A stretch of DNA of 64,000 bases from Symsagittifera roscoffensis. Taxonomy: Eukaryota > Xenacoelomorpha > Acoela > Convolutidae. Made by a program: the position numbers and the translations under genes. The notes below the pieces were generated by a model, which ran no database searches, was not told the DNA's origin, and saw only the letters and a list, made by a program, of their open reading frames with translations. Shown piece by piece: positions 45,726 to 55,086 of this stretch (positions are counted from its first letter, which is position 1; each line of letters starts with the position of its first letter). The DNA is taken from assembly GCF_963678635.1 (NCBI RefSeq), contig NC_087063.1, positions 77,089,617 through 77,153,616 on the forward strand, in the 5' to 3' direction.

Positions 45726-48064
45726 ATTTTCAAAGTTCAAAAAAGAAGAAATGCTGCAAAGTTTGGGTGAAAACCACACGTACTATCAAATTTTTGTACT
45801 TTTCGAGGAAGCTTTTTTCGATAATTTTTCGTTGAAAACCAGTATACTGATCATTTTCTACCGGAGGCCCGAGCTGCGGAAGTCTTTCGATAAACTGCAC
45901 AAGGGTAAATCATCCATCTTTGCAGGGTATAGTTGATTAAGAAACAAAATTAAAGAACTGATGGTGTAATAGTAAAGTTTAGGATAAAAAATTAAGATTG
46001 GTGAGCTACATGAATTTAGGAACTGATTCAAAAAAGTCCCCAACACAATTTTTCTGTACTGGACAAAGATCTTCAAAAACTGCTAGAATTTTCTCGGTTT
46101 TTCAGTTATGCAGCCTTCATTGTTTTTTTTTTCTGAACATTTAGGTCTGAACAAAAACAAAATGGATAGCACTAGTACAATAACGACAAATCTGGAAAAC
46201 AATTACAATACTTTTCTTGGAATCTGAAAACTCAATTAAACAAGGATTTTTTGAGACTGTTCCAAACTTTTCAATTTGAACATCTAATCATATTTCTGCC
46301 AAAACTACCACAACAATACTTGCTTCGAGGGAAACTGGAATAACATATTTAATCTCAAGCGTTCTCCTTTAAATTCTAGATAAGGCAAGTGTCAGCTGCA
46401 TAGTGTAATGAAGTCAAATCAAAAAGGGAAAAATAGTGACTTTGAAAGTTTCCTGTATATGAAAACCTTGATAAGGAAACCAATTAGTTCATAAGTTGGA
46501 TTTTATCAAAATATAGTAGGGGAAGACCTGATGAAAAAGAAGAGCTGGAAAAATTTCGTTTAAGTGCATTGCTGTAATTAATTTAACATGTGAATGACTT
46601 AAAGAAGTTGTACCTTATGAAACAATTGCTTATTCACCCAATTTTTTATGCTCTCTTATATGAAATTGTTGACATTTTAAAGGGTTTTGATGTAAAGATT
46701 TCACAATTTTCGTTACAAACGGGTTTTGATGAGATAGACTAATAATGGTTCTTGCCATAATTTCCATAGTAACTGTAATGAGCAGGTTCAATTTCCAGTT
46801 CCAATTGCAAACTTTAATTATTAGGTTCAGCTACAAAATTTCTTCTAGTGAACAGCGAACAATCACATATTTCAGACTAACAATTAAATTATCAGACAGC
46901 AAGTGAAAATTAGGTCCAGCTCGAATTAGTTGATTCCAATGTTTGCTTTTCGGTAGTAACACTTTTTCACAACCAAACAAATTAATGAAAGTTTTACTAT
47001 AGAATTACAAAAGTATTCTTGTTCCTTAGCTTTTTCTCTATCAGTGATTGGATGCATATGATTTGTTTTGTTCCTATTTGTTTTGTTCCAACATCTTATC
47101 GACTGTCTTTTCACACTGCTCAAATACAGATTTGGTTCGATTGTTCTTTCATCAACTGGCGAAGATTTCAATGAAATTAATCGCACTGTTAATTACATTT
47201 TGCGTTGAAAAGGAGCAGAAAAAACACCAGAATAAGGAACAGAGACAGGAAAAAGGAGCAGAAAAACAAGTATTTCAAACTAAAGACTTCTACGCAAAAA
47301 ATGTAAACGATATTATTCATAATCTAACCAGAAACTAACTTCAACACATACTACTGGTTTAGCATTTCGGAGACGAGTTCGTAGAGTACAAAACTCAAAA
47401 TGTTGATTGACAAAACTCTGAACTTGATTTGTTGAAAAAAGTTGACTTTTTTCTCTGATCCTTCCCCTTTCAAACGTACACAAAATAAAGCAAAGCCATG
47501 AAAGAAACTGAAAAATTTGTCACAGTTGCTCAAGGAAAATGCTAAATTTTTTTAAAATACTCAAACAGGATGTACTTTTTTTCTGAAATTAAAAATGACT
47601 GACGAAAACAAGATCCTGAAACAATGAACTAGCATCTAAGTTGAGCCATGAAAGCTTCTAACTGTATCTAACATAGCCAAATCAATGTGGTTCTCGGTTC
47701 GACAAAATTGTTTCTCTTCGAAGACTATCAAATAAACCGCTATACTTTTTTCATATAGTTACATGTCAAAACAGTGAGCTCATGAGTGACTTTCCCCAGA
47801 CCATGAGGTCACTCCCAAAACAGCGCTGATACCTGACTTCTATCGAGTAACTATTTTACTATTATTTTTGTACAGTAAAGAAATTCCTCCACTTCATCGC
47901 AGAAGGATCGAACTAACACATAGCCTTTCATGTCCTGAAAAACAACTTTGATGTTAAAATATTAAATTCAGACCAATCCGGGAAGCTAAATTTTGTTAAA
48001 ATTTGCTGTTCTCCATTACAACTACGAATCTTCTCGGTTTCTCCGATATTCGTCAAGAAACGTC
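45726..48064. other. AT-rich DNA without a convincing gene; one possible small secreted peptide
   Basis: No repeat of the other families is evident. A + frame from the ATG at 47171 to the stop at 47338 encodes 55 residues, with a short hydrophobic start (MKLIALLITFC) followed by a charged tail rich in K, E and Q. It resembles a secreted-peptide layout but could be chance. The frame at 45751-45936 (+, 61 codons) is also unsupported. Confidence 0.3.
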
Positions 48065-48499
48065 TTCTTCACGACTGAGATGATTTCAATTCCTCCCGTC
48101 AGCGTTCCTTTTCTAGTCGACGGGATGTGTCCAGTAACAATTGTAATTGTACAATCAAAACAGTTCAGTGTCTCTTCCTCGAATACCGAAAACCTACATT
48201 TTAGTCGTTTTCTGTGTCTGCTGCATGTTTTTCAATTTGGAGCGAGATGGTCAATTTTCATACTTGAATTTGAGCGTGCATTACAGGTGACGTTTTAATT
48301 TTTTGCAGCAACCAAAACATCGATTTTAGCGGTTTTTCAGTATTTCGCTTCCCAATTTGTTCTTTCTTCACATAACGTCACTAATTGTCATTTTGAACGC
48401 ATCGTACCGTGATTTCACGCGAGACACAATTCGTTTCGTCTTACTGTTTCTCACCTCATTCTGGTCAATGGCACAGGAGGTACTTGATTAAACAGAAAA

Positions 48500-48785
48500 T
48501 CAAACAATTCTTACTTAGGGGAGAGGGGCACATTCAACTCCAATGTGTGGATTTCAAAAATCAGATAAGATTTACTTATATATACTCTAGTCGTATCCAA
48601 TCAAATCTCAGTTTTCTTTTATGAAAAATTTTAGATAAAATCGCATCTTGTCACAAATATAGTTCATTTTAGGATTTTGTTTCTCACTTTTGTTTCGAAT
48701 CATAAATATTGTTCATTTATGTTGCTCTTTTAAGTTGTCGTATCCAATGTATTTATATTTTGAGGACTAAAAACTTACAAATTAA
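48500..48785 (+). other. Remnant of the element's divergent-gene spacer
   Basis: ATTCAACTCCAATGTGTGGAT and GTCGTATCCAATCAAATCT match the left spacer (about 505-580) in the same orientation; GTCGTATCCAATG recurs at 48737-48749. The coding region follows at once at 48791, so the promoter-proximal part of the spacer seems deleted down to a short leader. The duplicate is at about 49873-50158. Confidence 0.6.
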
Positions 48786-48790
48786 CAAAA

Positions 48791-49144
48791 ATGTACGCCA
48801 AAGCAAGGCAAAAATTAACGAACATAAGTGGGAACATTCCAGTGGGATGTCTAGACTCTGTACTAAACGAGCCTTCACTGAAAAGATACTCAGTAAACTG
48901 TCTTTTACAAACAAAACTACAAAGACAACCATACAAAAATCCTTTCTGTCTTTTTCGTGCGCTAACAGTATGTTTGCATGAGTTGTTTACAGAGTTTATA
49001 TTAATATCTGGTTACGATCCCAAGAGTTTTCGCAAAGTGGCCCTTGACGCTCAACTTCTAGCCAAGAAAATAGTTGGTCGCAATTTATTCATAAATGACT
49101 TCGATATCCAGGAAGGAAAATACGTAGTAGAACTAGCTCAGTAA
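48791..49144 (+). pseudogene. Polymerase N-terminal fragment, array member 1
   Basis: From a real ATG the 117-codon frame runs through IPVGCLDSVLNEPSLK and PFCLFRALTVCLHELFTEF to YDPKSFRKVAL and EGKYVVELAQ, then stops. It corresponds to the N-terminal region of the Polinton polymerase (compare PMGCPDSVIPDPLL and CLFRALAVRLHG in the left copy), but lacks about 12 residues after the LH of CLFRAL-LH and everything from the exonuclease on. The C-L-F-R-A motif looks like the start of an OTU-type cysteine-protease motif; no matching histidine is evident, so activity is not claimed. An identical-length copy lies at 50164-50517. Confidence 0.7.
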
Positions 49145-49437
49145 ACTGTTTTTTACAAACAAAACTACAAAGACAACCATACGAAGATCCTTTCTGTCTT
49201 TTTCGTGCGCTAACAGTGTATTTGAATGAGTTGTTTACAGAGTTTATATTAATATCTGGTTACGATCCCAAGAGTTTTTGCAAAGTGGCCCTTGACGCTC
49301 AACTTCTAGCCAAGAAAACAGTTGGTCGCAATTTATTCATAAATAACTTCGATATCCAGGTAAGAAAATACGTTGTAGAACTTGCTCAGTAAACTGTCTT
49401 TTACAAACAAAAATACAAAGACAACCATACAAAGATC
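49145..49437 (+). pseudogene. Polymerase N-terminal fragment, array member 2
   Basis: This roughly 248-bp unit restarts at ACTGTTTTTTACAAAC within the polymerase sequence and repeats LFTEFILISGYDPKSF to VVELAQ. The period is not a multiple of three, so each unit ends with its own stop and cannot extend the previous frame. A truncated third unit follows up to the 1,373-bp junction. Confidence 0.65.
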
Positions 49438-50809
49438 TTCTTCACGACTGAGATGATTTCAATTCCTCCCGTCAGCGTTCCTTTTCTAGTCGACGGGATG
49501 TGTCCAGTAACAATTGTAATTGTACAATCAAAACAGTTCAGTGTCTCTTCCTCGAATACCGAAAACCTACATTTTAGTCGTTTTCTGTGTCTGCTGCATG
49601 TTTTTCAATTTGGAGCGAGATGGTCAATTTTCATACTTGAATTTGAGCGTGCATTACAGGTGACGTTTTATTTTTTTGCAGCAACCAAAACATCGATTTT
49701 AGCGGTTTTTCAGTATTTCGCTTCCCAATTTGTTCTTTCTTCACATAACGTCACTAATTGTCATTTTGAACGCATCGTACCGTGATTTCACGCGAGACAC
49801 AATTCGTTTCGTCTTACTGTTTCTCACCTCATTCTGGTCAATGGCACAGGAGGTACTTGATTAAACAGAAAATCAAACAATTCTTACTTAGGGGAGAGGG
49901 GCACATTCAACTCCAATGTGTGGATTTCAAAAATCAGATAAGATTTACTTATATATACTCTAGTCGTATCCAATCAAATCTCAGTTTTCTTTTATGAAAA
50001 ATTTTAGATAAAATCGCATCTTGTCACAAATATAGTTCATTTAAGGATTTTGCTTCTCACTTTTATTTCGAATCATAAATATTGTTCATTTATGTTGCTC
50101 TTTTAAGTTGTCGTATCCAATGTATTTATATTTTGAGGACTAAAAACTTACAAATTAACAAAAATGTACGCCAAAGCAAGGCAAAAATTAACGAACATAA
50201 ATGGGAACATTCCAGTGGGATGTCTAGACTCTGTACTAAACGAGCCTTCACTGAAAAGATACTCAGTAAACTGTCTTTTACAAACAAAACTACAAAGACA
50301 ACCATACAAAAATCCTTTCTGTCTTTTTCGTGCGCTAACAGTATGTTTGCATGAGTTGTTTACAGAGTTTATATTAATATCTGGTTACGATCCCAAGAGT
50401 TTTCGCAAAGTGGCCCTTGACGCTCAACTTCTAGCCAAGAAAATAGTTGGTCGCAATTTATTCATAAATGACTTCGATATCCAGGAAGGAAAATACGTTG
50501 TAGAACTAGCTCAGTAAACTGTCTTTTACAAACAAAACTACAAAAACAACCATACAAAGATCCTTTCTGTCTTTTTCGTGCGCTAACAGTGTATTTGAAT
50601 GAGTTGTTTACAGAGTTTATATTAATATCTGGTTACGATCCCAAGAGTTTTTGCAAAGTGGCCCTTGACGCTCAAATTCTAGCCAAGAAAACAGTTGGTC
50701 GCAATTTATTCATAAATAACTTCGATATCCAGGAAAGAAAATACGTTGTAGAACTTGCTCAGTAAACTGTCTTTTACAAATAAAAATACAAAGACAACCA
50801 TACAAAGAT
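49437..50809. repeat. 1,373-bp tandem duplication, copy 2
   Basis: This is the second copy of 48065-49437, including spacer remnant and polymerase fragments. Differences are few single bases (for example AACATAAGTGGG against AACATAAATGGG). Confidence 0.9.
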
Positions 50810-51061
50810 CCATTCTGTCTTTTTCGTGCGCTAGCAGTGTATATGCATGAGTTGTTTACAGAGTTTATATTAATATCTGATTACGATCCCAAGAGTTTTC
50901 GCAAAGTGGCCCTTGACGCTCAACTTCTAGCCAAGAAAATAGTTGGTCGCAATTTATTCATAAATGACTTCGAAATCCAGGAAGGAAAATACGTTGTAGA
51001 ACTAGCTCAATCAAGTCTGGGAACAATCGATAGAACGGTCAAGTTAGTAGTAGAAGAGTGA
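50164..51061 (+). pseudogene. Polymerase N-terminal fragments, array members 3-5
   Basis: There are three consecutive fragments. 50164-50517 equals array member 1 and starts with ATG. 50518-50765 is a 248-bp unit. 50766-51061 is a further unit whose frame (50837-51061) continues past VVELAQ into SSLGTIDRTVKLVVEE before a stop at the G tract. This last unit therefore reaches slightly further into the polymerase than the others. It is followed directly by the dispersed hairpin-ended element and then by an inverted polymerase C-terminal fragment. Confidence 0.65.
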
Positions 51062-51250
51062 GGCAATCAGGGGGGGGGGGGGGGTGGTTGCAGACCCCCA
51101 TGTATTAAGATAGGGAATAGAGCATCCGGTCTGCAAATTATGTATTAAGATAGGGAATAGGTTTCCCAATGTACTAAAATAGCAGGTTTCACCTGGTAAA
51201 GTTTCAGATGGTAAGATGGTAAGTTTCAGAAAATTTTTGGCGCCCGAATT
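51062..51250 (+). repeat. Dispersed hairpin-ended element, copy 4
   Basis: A G run of 13 is followed by TGGTTGCAGACCCCCATG (G5/C5 hairpin), two ATGTATTAAGATAGGGAATAG motifs, GCATCCGGTCTGCAAATT, then CAGATGGTAAGATGGTAAG and GGCGCCCGAA. It separates + strand N-terminal and minus-strand C-terminal polymerase fragments. Confidence 0.75.
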
Positions 51251-51524
51251 TTTTGAGCTCATTTTTGTTGATTCTTGCGTTTCTTAGCTAACTTCTACGG
51301 TTTAGATGTTTTGATTATTGTTTTGTAGTTTTGATTCAAAGAGAAAACTATCTAAAGCTATACTGAAACCTAACGAAACTTCGAGAGAAAAATCATGTTT
51401 TTTGAAGAAAAAAAATAAACTCAAAAGATGAAGTATATAAATCACTGCTTCGTATAATCATTTTACCCCAAATTTACAGTTAGTTAATCAATACTGAATT
51501 GAATGCTTTTAAACTCTCCGTTAT

Positions 51525-52225
51525 TTACAAGTTCAAAGGTTTTGTGTGTATTCCGTGGTCCTGAACTTGTCTTTTAGGGTAAAAGTAGCTCAATCCCTTC
51601 CTAGTTTGCTCGTATGTAGCAACCATATGATTAATGGTTCTAAATCCTCTGTTTGTTGAAGTCAAGTTTATTGCTTCGTCGAGTACTTTCCTGTATTTTT
51701 CCATAAGACCATCTCCGGATTCCTCTAGAATTCTTCTATTCAACCATTTGCTGCTAAACCTCATCTTGTTTGATTTGTTGTCATAGCAAAAATAAGTCTT
51801 GCTGCATAAACATAGCATCTCCGTACAACTAAACGCTTCATTGAACAGACCAGGCTCTCATTAATTGTGCTTCTTGTGAACGCTACAACATGTTCGTGGA
51901 ACAAAAGTTGTTTTTGAATCTGCTCTAAATGAATCTCTGCAATCTTTTTTCCCTGATTTTTTCCCAGGCTTCTTTTTTCTCCGGACGAATACAATCATAC
52001 AAAATTTCCTCAGCAAGAGCTAAATACAGCGAATCTGTGTCCATTTCTAATTCCTCGAACTTATTTACATCACAAAATTTGTCAAAAAAATTGTAGTAAA
52101 GCTCAAGCATTCTCAGCTTTGCATACTGCAGAATAAAAAGTCCGACTAATATGGGCTCTTTATGCTCAATTGATGACTTTAGTATCTCAAGCTCGTACAA
52201 GTCTTTCTGAACGGTGTTCAATCGT
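51525..52225 (-). pseudogene. Polymerase C-terminal fragment (palm motif C to end), composite unit 1
   Basis: Minus-strand frames at 52221-51925, 51994-51761 and 51818-51525 together cover NTVQKDLYELEIL, LEMDTDSLYLAL (motif C with intact D-T-D-S), EMLCLCSKTYFCYDNKSNKM, GFRTINHMVATYEQTRKGLS and end HTKPLNL. Frame breaks separate the pieces. The fragment starts abruptly at about 52225-52260, where it is joined to a + strand N-terminal fragment through TTTTCTCAG|TTGTTTAC. The palm catalytic aspartates of motif C survive here although motifs A and B are absent. Confidence 0.8.
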
Positions 52226-52259
52226 TTGATGAGTGGTTCATTATTTGCTTTGTGTTTTT

Positions 52260-52735
52260 TCTCAGTTGTTTACAGAGTTTATATTAATATCTGGTTACGA
52301 TCCCAAGAGTTTTCGCAAAGTGGCCCTTGACGCTCAACTTCTAGCCAAGAAAAAAGTTGGTCGCAATTTATTCGTAAATGACTTCGATATCCAGGAAGGA
52401 AAATACGTTGTAGAACTAGCTCAGTAAACTGTCTTTTACAAACAAAACTACAAAGACAACCATACAAAGATCCTTTCTGTCTTTTTCGTGCGCTAACAGT
52501 GTATTTGCATGAGTTGTTTACAGAGTTTATATTAATATCTGGTTACGATCCCAAGAGTTTTCGCAAAGTGGCCCTTGACGCTCAACTTCTAGCCAAGAAA
52601 ATAGTTGGTCGCAATTTATTCATAAATGACTTCGAAATCCAGGAAGGAAAATACGTTGTAGAACTAGCTCAATCAAGTCTGGGAACAATCGATAGAAACG
52701 GTCAAGTTAGTAGTAGAAGAGTGAGGCAATCAGGG
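52260..52735 (+). pseudogene. Polymerase N-terminal fragments, composite unit 2
   Basis: Two tandem units carry LFTEFILISGYDPKSF to VVELAQ (52263-52427 and 52499-52735). The second extends through SSLGTIDRNGQVSSRRVRQ into the G tract. They are near identical to the units at 50518-51061. Confidence 0.7.
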
Positions 52736-52921
52736 GGGGGGGGTGGTTGCAGACCCCCATGTATTAAGATAGGGAATAGAGCATCCGGTCTGCAAATTAT
52801 GTATTAAGATAGGGAATAGGTTTCCCAATGTATTAAAATAGCAGGTTTCAGCTGGTAAAGTTTCAGATGGTAAGATGGTAAGTTTCAGAAAATTTTTGGC
52901 GCCCGAATTTTTTGAGCTCAT
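52733..52921 (+). repeat. Dispersed hairpin-ended element, copy 5
   Basis: This is nearly identical to copy 4 (1,660 bp upstream) as part of the composite amplification. The G run is 10, against 13 in copy 4. Confidence 0.75.
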
Positions 52922-53183
52922 TTTTGTTGATACTTGCGTTTCTTAGCTAACTTCTACGGTTTAGATGTTTTGATTTTTGTTTTGTAGTTTTGATTCAAAG
53001 AGAAAACTATCTAAAGCTATACTGAAACCTAACGAAACTTCGAGAGAAAAATCATGTTTTTTGAAGAAAAAAAATAAACTCAAAAGATGAAGTATATAAA
53101 TCACTGCTTCGTATAATCATTTTACCCCAAATTTACAGTTAGTTAATCAATACTGTATTGAATGCTTTTAAACTCTCCGTTAT

Positions 53184-53884
53184 TTACAAGTTCAAAGGTT
53201 TTGTGTGTATTCCGTGGTCCTGAACTTGTCTTTTAGGGTAAAAGTAGCTCAATCCCTTCCTAGTTTGCTCGTATGTAGCAACCATATGATTAATGGTTCT
53301 AAATCCTCTGTTTGTTGAAGTCAAGTTTATTGCTTCGTCGAGTACTTTCCTGTATTTTTCCATAAGACCATCTCCAGATTCCTCTAGAATTCTTCTATTC
53401 AACCATTTGCTGCTAAACCTCATCTTGTTTGATTTGTTGTCATAGCAAAAATAAGTCTTGCTGTATAAACATAGCATCTCCGTACAACTAAACTCTTCAT
53501 TGAACAGACCAGGCTCTCATTAATTGTGCTTCTTGTGAACGCTACAACATGTTCGTGGAACAAAAGTTGTTTTTGAATCTGCTCTAAATGAATCTCTGCA
53601 ATCTTTTTTCCCTGAATTTTTCCCAGGCTTCTTTTTTCTCCGGACGAATACAATCATACAAAATTTCCTCAGCAAGAGCTAAATACAGCGAATCTGTGTC
53701 CATTTCTAATTCCTCGAACTTATTTACATCACAAAATTTGTCAAAAAAATTGTAGTAAAGCTCAAGCATTCTCAGCTTTGCATACTGCAGAATAAAAAAT
53801 CCGACTAATATGGGCTCTTTATGCTCAATTGATGACTTTAGTATCTCAAGCTCGTACACGTCTTTCTGAACGGTGTTCAATCGT
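53184..53884 (-). pseudogene. Polymerase C-terminal fragment, composite unit 2
   Basis: This lies 1,659 bp from the fragment at 51525-52225 and is almost identical to it, with the same frame breaks and DTDS intact. Shared breaks show that the composite was amplified after decay. Small changes include LYSKTYF for LCSKTYF. Confidence 0.8.
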
Positions 53885-53917
53885 TTGATGAGTGGTTCAT
53901 TATTTGCTTTGTGTTTT

Positions 53918-54639
53918 TTCTCAGTTGTTTACAGAGTTTATATTAATATCTGGTTACGATCCCAAGAGTTTTCGCAAAGTGGCCCTTGACGCTCAACTTC
54001 TAGCCAAGAAAATAGTTGGTCGCAATTTATTCATAAATGACTTCGATATCCAGGAAGGAAAATACGTTGTAGAACTAGCTCAGTAAACTGTCTTTTACAA
54101 ACAAAACTACAAAGACAACCATACAAAGATCCTTTCTGTCTTTTTCGTGCGCTAACAGTGTATTTGAATGAGTTGTTTACAGAGTTTATATTAATATCTG
54201 GTTACGATCCCAAGAGTTTTCGCAAAGTGGCCCTTGACGCTCAACTTCTAGCCAAGAAAATAGTTGGTCGCAATTTATTCATAAATGACTTCGATATCCA
54301 GGAAGGAAAATACGTTGTAGAACTAGCTCAGTAAACTGTCTTTTTCAAACAAAACTACAAAGACAACCATACAAAGATCCTTTCTGTCTTTTTCGTGCGC
54401 TAACAGTGTATTTGCATGAGTTGTTTACAGAGTTTATTTTAATATCTGGTTACGATCCCAAGAATTTTTGCGAAGTGGCCCTTGACATTCAACTTCTAGC
54501 CAAGAAAATAGTTGGTCGCAATTTATTCATAAATGACTTCGATATCCAGGAAGGAAAATACGTTGTAGAACTAGCTCAATCAAGTCTGGAAACAATTGAT
54601 AGAAACGGTCAAGTTAGTAGTAGAAGAGTGAGGCAATGA
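53918..54639 (+). pseudogene. Polymerase N-terminal fragments, composite unit 3 (three units)
   Basis: Three tandem units of about 248 bp end at 54086, about 54333 and 54639; composite unit 2 has two. The last is diverged (GYDPKNFCEVALDIQ) and continues past VVELAQ to SSLETIDRNGQVSSRRVRQ. The diverged unit adjoins the least-amplified, oldest-looking C-terminal locus. Confidence 0.7.
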
Positions 54640-54823
54640 GGGGGGGGGTTGCAGACCCCCATGTATTAAGATAGGGAATAGAGCATCCGGTCTGCAAATT
54701 TTGTATTAAGATAGGGAATAGGTTTCCCAATGTATTAAAATAGCAGGTTTCAGATGGTAAAGTTTCAGATGGTATGATGGTAAGTTTCAGAAAATTTTTG
54801 GCGCCCGAATTTTTTGAGCTCAA
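54640..54823 (+). repeat. Dispersed hairpin-ended element, copy 6
   Basis: GGGGGGGGGTTGCAGACCCCC is followed by the ATGTATTAAGATAGGG pair and TTTCAGATGGTA(A/T). It is more diverged from copies 4 and 5 than those are from each other. Confidence 0.7.
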
Positions 54824-55086
54824 TTTTATTGATAATTGCGTTTCTTAGCTAACTTCTACGGTTTAGATGTTTTGATTATTGTTTTGTAGTTATGATTCAA
54901 GGAGAAAACTATCTAAAGCTATATTGAAACCTAACGAAACTTCGAGACAAAAATCATGTTTTTTGGAAGAAAAAAAATAAATTCAAAAGATGAAGTATAT
55001 AAATCACTGCTTCGTTTAATCATTTTACCCCAAAATTACAGTTAGTTAATCAATACTGAATTAAATGCTTTTAAACTCTCCGTTAT

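Larger units (their letters stand above)
48065..49437. repeat. 1,373-bp tandem duplication, copy 1
   Basis: The unit begins CTTCTTCACGACTGAGATG and repeats at 49437-50809 with very few differences (for example 48409 to 49782 and 48709 to 50082). It holds an unrecognised block (48080-48300), element-spacer sequence related to 500-700 (48500-48780), and polymerase N-terminal fragments. The joint at about 49437 connects polymerase sequence (CAAAGATC) to TTCTTCACGAC. Confidence 0.9.
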
